64,000 bases of DNA. It comes from Phalacrocorax aristotelis. Its lineage: Eukaryota; Chordata; Aves; Suliformes; Phalacrocoracidae. The translations under genes were made by a program, and so were the position numbers. Below the pieces are notes generated by a model. The model was not told the origin of the DNA and ran no database searches. It saw only the letters and a list, made by a program, of their open reading frames with translations. Every line of letters begins with the position of its first letter. Positions within the stretch are counted from its first letter, which is position 1. The stretch lies in contig NC_134278.1 in NCBI RefSeq assembly GCF_949628215.1, forward strand, positions 40,173,691 through 40,237,690, in the 5' to 3' direction. Below, in pieces: positions 49,028 to 60,900 of this stretch.

Positions 49028-51748
49028 CTTAAAAAAAGAAAACACACACATATAAGAAATAATTAGCATTAGCAAGAGTGTAAAAACAGCATTCTCAGGT
49101 AAAAATGTCTGAAGCCTTTTTCTTAACCACAAGGTACCCAGGAGCTTTGGGGTACATGTATTAGAATGGCCTCTGAATGCCGCCCTATGAAGCTGCATCA
49201 TCACTGGCTTTCAGAGCCATAAAAAGAAAGTTTTCAATAGTGACATAGTTTGGTGTTCTTAATTTGGCACTTCTTAAAGTGTCTAATTTTCAAAATGTGT
49301 CAAGTAACCAATCTATGAAAAATCAGGAAATGTCCTCAGAATTTTCCACATGGGGATTATCAAAACAGAGACCACAAACACAATGAGTCATTTTTATTTT
49401 TAATCTCAACCAAATTATTGTGGCTGCCTCAGTGCATGTGTAATGTCATCTAGAAAAAAAGCTGTGCTCTACTCAGATGAAGAGCCAGGATTCAGCCAGG
49501 TTCAGCTGTAGGTGTCTACAGGTAAGTCAGGTGTCTGGGATCTCATCACAGCCACTGGAGACCCAGTGCTCTCTTCAACTGCACACACAGAGCCATTGAC
49601 TGCCATTTGAGATGTCAGAGGGAATCCCACCAAGCCTCCAGTGGTCACTCCAGAAAGTCTTTTATGGGTCCTGGGTTTGCCAGCCATACAGAGATGTCTT
49701 GAGTACACCAGGGAATTTCAAATGGCACCAAATCTGTGAGCGTGTAACTGAAATGAGCGTCCAGTCAACACACTTAATAAGCCTGATTCAGATCACCACA
49801 GAACATACACATTAGCTTGTTTCAACTAGCTTAGCATTTATTCAATAAAATTTAAGGTTTCTTCACCTGGAGCTGAATCACTCCCAAAATAATCAGCCTT
49901 AGCAGACTCTCTCCTTAAGAGAACCTTCCAGATGAAAGTGTTAAATGCTTAAAGTAGTTGCACATGTTTACAGTTCCCTCTTGGTTATACTATTAAAAGT
50001 AAACAAAATCTCAATGAATCTAACAAGCACAGATGATTTTGGTCCTTCATTCCGATATATATAATTGATAGCATTGACCAGCCACCTTCCCAGAGAACTA
50101 CTGTCTTTGCAGGAAAGACACAAGGAAAATTACTAATTAAAACCAAGTACACACTGCATAGCATTTAAGGGGAGGGTGCATATCCAGAAGAGCTAAAAAC
50201 AAGGGGACTGCAAGTCCACCACCGGAACTTCAGGTGTCAGGAGTCAAAGTAGTTTCACTGAAGTCGGTGAAACTGCACTAATTTCTCCATCCTGACTGAA
50301 TATCAGACTCGGTACTGGCTGACATTTTAATTTCCTCTTTAATAAAAAGAAAGAACCCAAAAGCAAAGGATATAAATTGCAAGGATGTTTCCCTCAAATA
50401 GTTCTCCAGTGTCCTCCAGCAAAAACATATTCTTTTCTATTCACAGGTTTGGCTAAACATTGCATCTTAAAACAAGCTTAAATGAGTCTCATTCACAGCC
50501 TCACCTTGGTAAAAGCCTTTGCTACACAGCATGTTGCTTCTGATGTAATGTTCTTTGGAACAAGCATGGTCTTCTTGGACCTCATCGGAGTGGGATAGGC
50601 CCGCGAGAAACAGCACCCAGTGCACTGGTAAATAGGCGCTCCTGGCTTGGAAAAGAATCTGTTCTCCCCTAGCTTGCACTCCGGACAACCTGCCATAAAA
50701 ATATAAGGAAGAGACTTTTACTTGGTCTCCAGATGTATTTTCATTTCCGTAAAGAAAGGGAAAGTGTGGGCGGTAAGAGGAAGCACCGGCTGCATTTTGC
50801 TGCTTGACGTCTGCAGAACAGAAAAGCACAGACAGCAAAGCTCTCATCTTTACGGTCCTTCAACTCTGCAACGCTCACTGTCTGCAAAACTAGAGTGTGG
50901 CTTTCTAGGTAAGGCACAAAAATCATTGTATCTTTTCTGGTTTTCTAACTTAATTTTGTTGACGGTTGTGGAGGACTTTTTTGTATGTCTACTACACTAG
51001 CTGTCCCTAGAAGACTTCCTACTAGCTACAGAAAGTTAAATAGAACCAGCAAGATTTGTGGTGCTTCTTAAACATTCCCCATTTTCAGGCAAGACTCTAT
51101 TATCAAGGGTTTTAAAAATGGCCAGTGATCCCAAGATCTTTGTAGCTCGCATTTTTCTGTATTCAGTTCAAGGCTGAATAAAAAACCCCTCAACCTCAAA
51201 ACACCCCTAAAATCTTCCTAACATGCCTCTTTCATAGAATGCTACACCACCAACATCCCATTTTCTGGGCTCTACAGGGGAAAAATATTCTGCATATTAT
51301 GAGGGGAAGCTACAGTTCTGCTGTTCCTGATGTTATGTTGCCATTTAGATCTCTGGAGTACAAGAAACCAAAACGTTTCTACTTGATAATGTTTCAGGGA
51401 TTAAGATCACCCACGTCAACATGAGGACGCGGTCATCTGGGAGGCTCTTGACCTGGAGAAATCAAGTTTAGAGAAGAAACAGGAAGTACACTCATAGCAA
51501 AATTATCTTCATTTATTATACCTTCATATCTCAGTGTCAATAAATGTAACGAAATGATAAGATTTATTACCATAAAAAAACATGTGAAAGTTTAATTAAT
51601 ACTCTTTACAAACAATTGCCCTATTTCTGAATGCTGAAAGCATCTTACCCTGCATAAGGAACTCTCCATCTGGGAAAGCATGAAGAAAATGCAGAAATAC
51701 AGACAAAATGGCCAAAGTGACAGCTGCATACTTCCCGTAGCAATCCAT
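48950..51748 (-). CDS. CGA: Glycoprotein hormone alpha subunit (three coding exons, 120 aa)
   Basis: Common alpha subunit that pairs with the TSH, LH and FSH beta chains and is secreted by pituitary thyrotropes and gonadotropes. Coding exons on the minus strand are 51649-51748, 50505-50689 and 48950-49027. They join in phases 1 and 0 with GT-AG borders to give 33 codons + one split Gly + 61 + 25 = 120 residues. Residues 1-24 are a signal peptide; the mature chain of about 96 residues starts at Phe-Pro-Asp. All ten cystine-knot cysteines are present (CPEC, QCTGCC, TCC, CHCSTC), as are both N-glycosylation sites (Asn in NIT and NHT) and the conserved end YYHKS. The middle exon is 185 nt, the size of its human counterpart. 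The sequence is close to known bird CGA, with small changes in the signal peptide. Confidence 0.97.
49028..50504 (-). other. CGA: CGA intron 3
   Basis: 1,477-nt GT-AG intron in phase 0. Nothing else recognised in it. Confidence 0.9.
50505..50689 (-). other. CGA: CGA exon 3 (cystine-knot core)
   Basis: 185 nt in phase 1 at the 5' end and phase 0 at the 3' end. It carries seven of the ten cysteines and the first N-glycosylation site. The acceptor is a GGCAG|G site at 50690, and the donor is AAG|GTGAGG with GT at 50504-50503. Reading on into the intron gives a stop after three codons. Confidence 0.95.
50690..51648 (-). other. CGA: CGA intron 2
   Basis: 959-nt GT-AG intron in phase 1. Nothing else recognised in it. 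Confidence 0.9.
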
Positions 51749-51755
51749 GATTTTT
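51649..51755 (-). other. CGA: CGA exon 2 (start codon and signal peptide)
   Basis: The acceptor AG at 51757-51756 follows a T-rich tract. Seven UTR bases precede the ATG at 51748-51746, which has A at -3. The exon encodes residues 1-33 plus the first base of a Gly codon and ends at a CAGG|GTAAGA donor (GT at 51648-51647). Confidence 0.93.
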
Positions 51756-52886
51756 CTGGAAATGCAAATAAATACATTTTTAAGGGACGGTTTCACACTG
51801 GGTACAGTAACAGCATCTAGGCTACACACTAATACTGCATTCAGTGCAAGTAACAAGACAATTTAGAACCAAGATCAGAAACTGAAAATGCAGTGTACTG
51901 ATGTGCATTTTATAGGCTCAGAAAATTGGTTTCATCACCATAACGAAATTGTGCCATTATTTCTGGCCTTAACAGTTTTCTTCTGAATATTAACATAAAC
52001 CACTGCACATAAAATTCAAATGTCCTAACTGCCTAATATTTATGGTAAACTGGATAAAGCCAGCAAATGAGCAAAAGCTTATGGAGAGGATGAAAGAATC
52101 TGCAAAATCTGGGCCATGAACCAATTTCAGGGGAAATAATTTCACATCAGGACACAATTTCCTGAACCAAGAGTCAGATTATTTGTCCACACACCGATCT
52201 CTTTAGTGCCAAAGTCCCCATAAACAGATTTTCACAGTCCTGTCCCTCAGTGCTAGAAAGCTCCTCCAACCATTGTAATTAGACAGGGACTATATGCTGT
52301 GCTCCGGAGCGCCCAAGGAGACGCAGTGCCAAGAGAGTGCTCAGAAGGGCTTGAAACAGCCCTGGGGCCACCTACATCGTGCGGCGGGAGGCCTTGTCAA
52401 GGCAGCTTAGAGATAGGGTGGTCCCAGGGGGTTCAGCATCGCTGCAACCTTCTGGACCAAGATTTCTTTTAGGCTTCATTTTACTGATGCAGCAAATTGA
52501 CTGTTGGGTTCTGGTATAAACACACCCCAGTCAGTTCAAACTTTAAAAAATGTTTTCAATAGATTAATTTTGTGCAAGAAGGCTACATGCAGCACTGCAC
52601 ATCAGTCTTTCTATGGCTAGTGCCTGAGATGAAGTGGCCATAAATAGCATATCGCATGTTCTCTGGGTAATTCAACAGAAATGCAGTTGTGTGGCTATAT
52701 TTGATCCAGTTCAAATCTATACCACAGAGTAACACTTATCCCTGATATGAGTAACTGGGGGAACCGTAACATTAAAGATGCAGAATATATAATTTGCAAC
52801 TGTATGAATATCGTCCCAAATTCTCTGTTTGATTTTTTAAAAATGAATTTACTTTTTTTTTTCATTATTATTCACAGTAATATTTC

Positions 52887-52900
52887 GGGGGGGGGGGGGG
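52887..52900. repeat. Poly(G), 14 nt
   Basis: Fourteen G in a row, then A and four more G; a T10 run lies 24 bp upstream. In CGA intron 1. Confidence 0.95.
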
Positions 52901-55900
52901 AGGGGCACAGAGCACGGGACGACACACACACGAAACCTCAGTTCTCTCCGTATCTAAACATCAGATGTACTAAGTAAGTGCTACATGCAGATCAGCAGGA
53001 TGCTTTTTGGTAATTACCACAAGACCTTTAAAATTTTTCTGAAGCATTATGTACCAGCCTGGTCAGAGACAAAAAACTGGTCATAAGAAACTGATGTTTC
53101 TTTTGAGCCAGAGAAATCCTATGTGCCTGGCATGGCCTGGGAGGACCTCCCTTACTGGAAAGTCAGGCAGGATCTGAGTTAGGTTAAAGATGCCACATGC
53201 ATTTTTGGATCATCATGTTATAAACATCTGGGCAATGAGTGCTACATTTAAAAGCCTTTGATTCATCTGACCTACAAACACATAAAGCAAAATACTGAAC
53301 CTCACTTCTGCCCTTGTCAGTATTAAAATGTAATATTTTAGGGATGAAGTTTGTAATCTTCCTTCTCAAGCACTAAGCCTCCGTATTGTACTGACAATTT
53401 CATTGTGCTCAGTCAAAGACCATTTTGGCCCAGTTTCTCACTTAGAAAACAGAATTTCCCCCTTAAAAATTATTTTCTTCCAAAGCATAGACCTGAGCCC
53501 TTCCTTTAGAAATGAACAGGAATCACTCATATCCCATGGTGAAGTAATTAGGTCCATGGAGAATAGAGTCATACAAAGGATGCTGAAGTATTAAATTAGC
53601 GTACCGGAGCAGCCTGTGCAGGTGACAGAGAGAGCAGCCCTCCTTTGCCCAACTTGGATGGCTGGGGACAGCCTTGCCTTGGAGAACTGAGTTTCAGGGT
53701 CTGTTTGCTGCTGAGACACAGAGCACATTTCAACAGGGGGACTTTCCCTGCCCTTGAAGATTACCTGTGAGGGATTCTGGGCTGAGCACTGCTCACCTTC
53801 ACCCTGAAGAGATGGTCCTTGGCTGTGGCTGTGCAGCAGCGCCTGGTTCACCAGCCCCAGTGTCCCTGACTGGCTTCAGACAAGCACCCCCAGGCAGCAT
53901 CCCAAGCCCACAGCTCCTAATCACCGAACTCTTTAACCAGCCTTCTCAGAAACGTTATCTGATCATGCAGATCTCTCCACCTCTGCAATCACCTTCCCAG
54001 GCTATGCCTGGAGCTAGCCAACAGCTTGTTTGGGCTGTGTCTGAATGGCAGCGCTGACAGCATCTCCAGACTCTTGCAACTGGATCTTTTGAACAGTTCC
54101 TTCTGTCCCTGCATAGGCCACCTGTTCGCTTGACTTTAAAAAACTGAAAATATCACACAGGAGCATGATGTGCTAATGCCTGATGTGTGGGATAAGGCCC
54201 CAGGCTGATATCACTGATATATACATTTTAAATACTGAAAGCTACTGGGCTCAGCAAGCAAAAAACAACAACAAAAAAGAGCATTCAATCCTTAACTACT
54301 TAAGAGCTTCTCTTCTTACAAATACACCAGTCAATGCTGCTATTCCGTGATAAATACTCTCCAGAGACAGATCGAAGTGTGGCACCAAATATTTCTAAAA
54401 ATGAGGTGGCAGTGAGAAGGACAATACTGCCAGCAACAAAGAAATTGATCTTGAGATTTGGTGTAGAGGTTATTCAAGCATGCTATACTGATCAGAGAAG
54501 GCCCTCACAACCCTAACCAGGAAAGATGGTAGAAAATCAAGAGGGGAAGGTACAATTAAAAAAAAATAGCTTTCGCATAATGGAAACATATTTTTTTTCA
54601 GATATTGCACCTACCCAGCAGAATCCCTGCAACGACTGCCACAATGATGCAAATGTTCAAATAATGCCTGCTCACATCTGCAAGGACAGGCAAACTTGAG
54701 GTCGTCCAAGGAGTGAAGCTACTTGCCTGGTATGATTATCTGAGAGTGAACCTGGAGCACTGGGATGAGCAAAGAGAGTATTGATTAGCAGAGGGACATT
54801 CCATCACTGCACAAATTCCCAAAGATATATGGGGACGAGGTTGCTACGCACAGGCCAGCAGGTCTGGCTCATTGATCAAACAGACATACAAAGCAGTCAT
54901 CAAAGGTGGCAGTTCAGGTTGCAGCAGAGCACAGTCCCTACAAGGTAGCTTTGAAATCAGGACAATGATGGAAATAAAATCAAAGAGAGCTCCATCCTTG
55001 TAGCAATCAGAAAAAGATCATACCCAGGCAGATGACGCTGACACCAAAGGCAGGATGACGAGAACACAGCCCTTGCCTCACTGGGGTTAGCAAAGTGGAA
55101 AGAAAGAAAGTTTATGAGCAAGACTGATGTGCAATGCCCTCCAGCACAATGAATGAAGGCACAAAAGCTGAAACAAGCCTCTTTCTAATTAAGACAGCAA
55201 AAACTAGAGGTAAGAGACTGATCTAAAGCCCAGCTAAACTGAATGGCTAAGAGGTCAATGAGGTTGCAATTAATGAGTGGCAGGGGTTGGGTGCTGGGTA
55301 CAAGTAACTTTGCCTCCTCACTCCCACCTGCCTAGCAAGTCAATCCATGCTGGCAGAAAAAAAAGAGGATAAAGGAGTTAAAAGTAGCTGATAATGAACA
55401 GGAAGAAAAACCATTGGCAGCAATTGTGGAAGCACTGGAAAGAAGCATTTGAAAGAGGTATCAAAAAGGCCATTCAATGTATGTATGTATGCATGCAGGA
55501 TGAATGCAACCTGTAGTTACTCATCTTTGCTTGGGTGAAAACCAAAAACCCCTCCAAGTACAAGAAATAGTATTCTGGTGTTAGTCAACAGGTGGCAAAG
55601 GAAACGGGCAATGCCTTTAATACGGTAGTCTTATAGAAGCATTAAACATGGCTCTCATGATCCTGAGAAGCAGCTGCCAGCTCTCTTCGTCCTGTTCTCT
55701 TGACAAGAGTAGCCTGGGGATGCAGGAAAAAGGTGGTCCTTCACACCATTTAGATCCACAGCCTCCTGTGGTCCTGCCAAACATTTTGGGAACTGAACTG
55801 ACCTCAGCCGCATCTATGTAGTCACACTGAATAAATAGGCTGAATCCCCCCCTACAGCAAATAAGGCTTTTTTTAAAGGTTATTTACTGTATATGCTTTT

Positions 55901-57108
55901 TCCAGGCTGTTAGAGGGGGTGTGACTGCTGGCAGACACACCTGCACTGGGACACGATCCCACAGTTTAATGTCAAGTCCTGCTCCATCCAAGGGGACATT
56001 GCCCAGAGTGCGAGGAGCTGGCTGCAGGGGCCCATGCACCAGCAGGAGAAGACAGACAGCCTTTTCCAAACAACCTGTTTCAACATCATCCTGAGCCTTT
56101 TGATAGCCAGATGCTCCAACAGTTCCAATAAGATGCCAGCCACAAGAATAACACCATAACCCTTGACTAGTTATTCTGTGATTTCATGCTCTTTATTGAA
56201 GGCACAGTGGCATTCTCCATCCTAGTTTTTCTAAGAACACATAATGCTATGATTTGGTACATCGTAAAGGTTTGAGGCAATCCCAGAGGGAAGTTGTTTA
56301 AATTACATTAACCAAAAGGGGAATTGAAATTGCAGTTTTGCACTTCCTCTATTGAGTCAAACTGTCAGGCTCATGCCAAAAACATCAGAGATACCTGTCA
56401 ATAAACCCCAGACGTGATCTCCTCTACTCTTTCAATGTGACAGCCATTTTGCCTGATGGTCTTACTTGGTTTTCTGACTGTGCTCACACTGCTAACCCAG
56501 TTAATGTCTACACCACTCATTTCATCTCACCATCAAATCAAAGGAAGTTTTTACTTCACTCTATTAAATATCTTTCTTGAGCTATTGAAATATTATATAA
56601 CGCACAAATTTCGGCAGCTCTTTGGAAAGACAGTAATTTTAAGTCTTGCCAGCAGTTAAAATCTCACCTCATTGTTTACAATATCTTGTATTTTTCTGTA
56701 AATAAATTACCATATTATCAGTTACCATCATAAAGACAGACGATCATCTGTATTTGCAAACAGGTCTTCTGTTCAGGTACGAGTGGGACTCTGGATGCCC
56801 TTACATTCATGTCAAGCTCCACTGGATCAGAATCCCTCATCTAACTCTGTGGTCCATGTCCTAGCACAGAATGCCAGCAGGCTCTGTTCAATAGGCATCA
56901 TCCTTTGTACTGATTGTACAAAATAACGTAATGTTTTCAGCATAAACTTGGGACATCCCTCTGTACCTTTCCATAGGGTGGTGCTGTCATATCCAACAGT
57001 AGTTAAACACTTTGCACATTGTGTTCATCTCTTTCTGGGACACTTGGCCATGAGGTAGGGCTGTGTCACAGCAGCAATGAACCACAAATGCCAGCACTTC
57101 ATTTGCAG

Positions 57109-57176
57109 CCCAGTGTCATGTACACCGTAACCTGTTAGCAAACCCAGTGTCATGTAGAGAGTAATCCATCAGCAAA
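57109..57176. repeat. Diverged tandem duplication, 2 x 34 bp
   Basis: CCCAGTGTCATGTA starts both units (57109 and 57143) and AGCAAA ends both. It lies in CGA intron 1, about 440 bp from the exon 1 donor. Confidence 0.8.
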
Positions 57177-57615
57177 CCACTGAAGACTGAGAAATCTTCA
57201 CTAACACTTTTTTTTCCCTTCCCTTAACATATTTAATCATGACTATCAGTTTAAAGACTCTAAAAGATGTGTTAGCATTACAGGTTGTGTAACATTTGAC
57301 ATTCAACAGCAACACTGTTGACTAGGAGAAAAGCACAAAGTTACTCATGAAGAACTACCAGACCCGATCAGAAATGACAAATCATCAACATTTATCTGCA
57401 ATACAATTCTTGAATCTCATTTTCTCTTACTTACAAAGGTAGTTTAACCCCAAGCACTGGTGTTTTAGTCCCAAAGCAACCTTTAAGCTAATTTTCAATG
57501 TAAAAACTTTGACAGAATGGAAGGAGAAGAAAACTTTTGGAGACAAGGAAAAGAGAATATAAAAAAAATGTAATTGTTCCTCTTTAAGAGTAACAAAAAT
57601 TTTAAAATATATTAC

Positions 57616-57714
57616 CTCCCTTGTTCAACAAGAATAAGTCAGACAGCTGAGAAACTGCAGGATGGTGTCTCAAGGTGAGCTGTCCCTGATGCTTGGATGT
57701 ACGTTCCCAAAACT
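57616..57714 (-). other. CGA: CGA exon 1, non-coding (predicted)
   Basis: The start is placed at the A of an initiator match (TCAGTTT, 57716-57710), 31 nt downstream of the TATA box. The end is placed at an AG|GTAAT donor with GT at 57615-57614. The exon is 99 nt, contains no ATG, and would be spliced to the acceptor before 51755. Both edges are predictions; the size is in keeping with the mammalian first exon. Confidence 0.65.
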
Positions 57715-57745
57715 GATGTTGAAAAAGCTGCATGTTTCTTTTATA
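57710..57745 (-). promoter_or_regulatory. CGA: CGA core promoter: TATA box and initiator
   Basis: TATAAAA at 57745-57739 on the minus strand lies in the context TGGTATAAAAG, the same as in the human CGA promoter as I recall it. A perfect YYANWYY initiator lies at 57716-57710, placing +1 at about 57714. Confidence 0.85.
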
Positions 57746-57775
57746 CCAGTAAAGCTAGATCATATTCCTCGCCCA

Positions 57776-57864
57776 CATCTAAGCCATAGGATCAACTGTA
57801 CGTTTTATCTAATGACTGAACATCACTTTATGTAATTACCAGCCCACCATGCTGATCTTATCTT
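57776..57864 (-). promoter_or_regulatory. CGA: CGA proximal regulatory block (GATA, TAATTA and conserved blocks)
   Basis: Reading down the minus strand: AGATAAGATC at 57864-57855, a GATA site; GGTAATTACA at 57840-57831, matching the human junctional/homeodomain element; a TCATTAGAT block at 57815-57807; GTTGATCC at 57796-57789; and GGCTTAGATG at 57785-57776. The last four occur in the same order and spacing in my recollection of the human promoter. The consensus CRE (TGACGTCA) that precedes the TAATTA element in human is absent. Confidence 0.75.
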
Positions 57865-57910
57865 CGACTTGACTTTCATAAAGATTTTTTTTTTTCTTAT
57901 ATAATGAAAG

Positions 57911-57920
57911 AAAGGTCAGC
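57911..57920 (-). promoter_or_regulatory. Candidate gonadotrope-specific element (SF-1 site)
   Basis: GCTGACCTTT on the minus strand, about 200 bp upstream of +1. The mammalian gonadotrope-specific element at that position has TGACCTTG, the reverse of an SF-1 half site; here the final base differs. Moderate evidence only. Confidence 0.45.
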
Positions 57921-60900
57921 TTGCGAGCACAAACTCAGTGCTGCATGAGTTTCCTGGGGAACTCAAATATCGAGCATCCAGTCATTTGCTGCAGTTTGCA
58001 GGGAACAGAATCTCATTTTAAAAAAGGAAGAGTTACTAAGATTTCCTAACACTTCTTATTAAACTGGATAATATTATTTTAAAAAAAAGCATAGAACACT
58101 TCTACAGCAATGGCATTGTTTTAGCAAAGAATAACAAAATAAAGAGCAGCAGAGATCTATACAAACATTTAAAAGAATAATCTCCATTTTAATTTGATGC
58201 CCAGAGAATGAAAGCATGGATAAATTTAGAAGGATTGCCTTTATAAAGACAAGATTTCTAGCAAGATATCATCTTGTTTTTAGAGTAAAGCTAATAAAAT
58301 GGAGGCACTTCAAAAAAATGCACCAGGGAGCAGATTTTTAAGGCTTAGGGGCTCACAATTCCTCAATTTCATGTGACAGAGTCTGTGTCAGTGCTTGCTA
58401 AATAAGACAGGTGCCATGCTGCCTTCTGGCACTGAGGCCAAGCAACACATTGGGGCTTGCATCCACTCAGTTCTCCCCTTCCCCTTCCCAAAGGGGAGGC
58501 AGACATCCAAACACCTATTGAGAACAGCCCCTGGCAATGCAGACAGTCCTGGGTGGTGCTCAAGGCCTTTCCTGCAACCTTATTTTGTTTTCAAGTCCTG
58601 GAGACTTGAGGGACATTCACTTCAGGTGTCAGAAGCTCACTTCATAAGTTAACTGCCTAAACCTGAGTTACTCACTCTGGGCTGCCTTTATAGTCAATGG
58701 AGAGAAATAGCCCTAAACATCTATTTCCATACAAGATTAAGTAATTTTTCCAATGAACCTATTTTTCACTATTGAGAGCCCAGGGTAACTAGCTTGGACT
58801 GGTCACTGTCCTACCCTTAGAGCTTTACAAATATTTTATAGCTTTAAGAAACTTCTAAACATCCAAAGGCTTAAAATTACTTTTTATACACCCACTTTTT
58901 GTCACTCACTGGAGTGACACTGGAGATGCGATATTGAAAGAGACCCCTATATCTTCTTGTGTTCCTATGAAAATGAGACTTTGATTCACAATTCAATCAG
59001 TCTCTTCCAAAATGTTTATTGTATAGTTGGATTTGGTGACCTGCAGCTGTCCAGATTTCTGCTGTTCATTTTTCTCATTCCTTGCCTCAACTCCCTTTTT
59101 AATAACAGCAGCACCCTTGAACTCTATTAGTTTTTTCAGAAACATTTATTGCACCCTTATCACCTCTGTCTTCACTAACATCCTCACCTGCTTCAAGGTG
59201 TTGGACACCTTTTTCTATTCTGTTTATTCAGCTGACCACTATAACAACGTTAAACACAAAACTGTTGTCCCCAGCCTACACTTGGCTTGAAATTGGCTTC
59301 TATTTCAAAACTGAAGATGGATTTCTGCAACTGGAAGCTTGTCTGGTTTTTATCCAACAATATGAGCTGGTCTAATAAATACAAAAAAGTCTCTCTCCCT
59401 ATGATCTTGCTCCATTTAATAACACATGCATAAGGCTGAAATTTGAAAGCTGTTGGTAAACATAGTTTACTGAGAAATATTACCCTGGAAGGCAGAAGCT
59501 TCATATTTCTTGCAATTCAAAGCAAAATTGATGAAAAAGGCTGAATTTTATAGAGTGGCTCTGACTTTGCTCTGTCCTGCCCATTTCACACTCACCCCAG
59601 CTTGCAGCCCCATGGGAAACCCAGGATGATTTGTGATGCTTCACAAAAACCAGAAAATTATCTTCCTCATCAATAAAACAAGTAATGATTGTATTGTATA
59701 TTCATACGTGGTACTTATTTACCTATGTATTGCAGCATGTCATCAACCAGTAAAAAGGAAATGCTATACAAAATAGCTCTTTCATTAGAAGGACTCAAGC
59801 ACAGTGACAGTGCTACCCCCACAGCACAAAAGAAAAATAAAAGTGCCCACAACCTGGTACTCTTTTCCTATCATAATGTATTAGGAATAAATCTTGTGAA
59901 GTCAATGGAATTACACTGGTATAAAAGATAGTTTAAAAAAAGCTCCTATTTTTATTAAGAGGATTTCTTACTTTAGCCGCTCCAAATCTCCAACTAAAAA
60001 TACTTGGTCAAATCTGTCTTAATGTGTGACTGAATGAGAAATGAGAGAATGCAGCTCACTGTTTTCAAGGGGGGAAAAAAACCTTCTAGTTTATTAAACA
60101 AGGTATTCTTAAAACATTTAGCAATACTCTTACAGTGTTTTTGCTACACTGATATTATGATTTGATGGTCTATGTAAGTATATGAATTAAAAGATAGGTA
60201 AATATATATGCCAAACCAGACCATCGAAAATACTTTGCCAAGATCAGTATTTTGTCTTCTATTTGTAGGAGCAGAAAAAGTCATTCTGAAGGGGAAAAAG
60301 CAATAAGCTGCTAAAATTTTCAAGTTTATTTGAGGCTGCTGTGTTCCTAAATTGGACTGGGGGTCTTTTAAGTAGCATAAGTTAAACTAAATATAGCATT
60401 TTTTAAAGGCTGAAATCAGTGTGTGCTCAGCACGTAAGTATTATGGAGTTTCAGAACTTTTGGCTCTTCTCTAGGAGCTGTGATCCTACAGCTCCTTCTT
60501 TGGCTTTCTCTGGAAAGGAGGGATCATGTCTCTTCCCCTGCTGACAGATGCTGTCTCAGGGTATCTGTCCTACTTGCCTACTTAGCAATATCTGCTTATC
60601 TACATGCTGCTTCCTGATGCTGCCTCTTCCTTACTAGAGGAAAGCTTTTCTACTTTGCCGCTCAGTAGAATTGCAGGGCATCCCCCAGCACTGTCAGTAA
60701 ACAAATGGGAAAGGGCTCCACTTCAGAAAATAAACTCTTTTGTTCAAAAATAACAACTCCACTTTATCAATAAAGAGACACCGCACACCACCACCACCCC
60801 ACAAGCATGGTCACAGATTAACACTATTAAACAGAATTTACCTACTTTTAATAGGGGTAATACAAGGTTTGCTATACTATATACCAGCAGAAAGGACAGT

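Larger units (their letters stand above)
51756..57615 (-). other. CGA: CGA intron 1
   Basis: About 5.9 kb, similar to the roughly 6 kb intron 1 of human CGA. Non-coding; no recognisable transposon was found. Contents noted: a 14-G run at 52887-52900, a 34-bp two-copy tandem repeat at 57109-57176, and a short TATG microsatellite near 55480. Short ORFs within it have no recognisable features. Confidence 0.65.
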
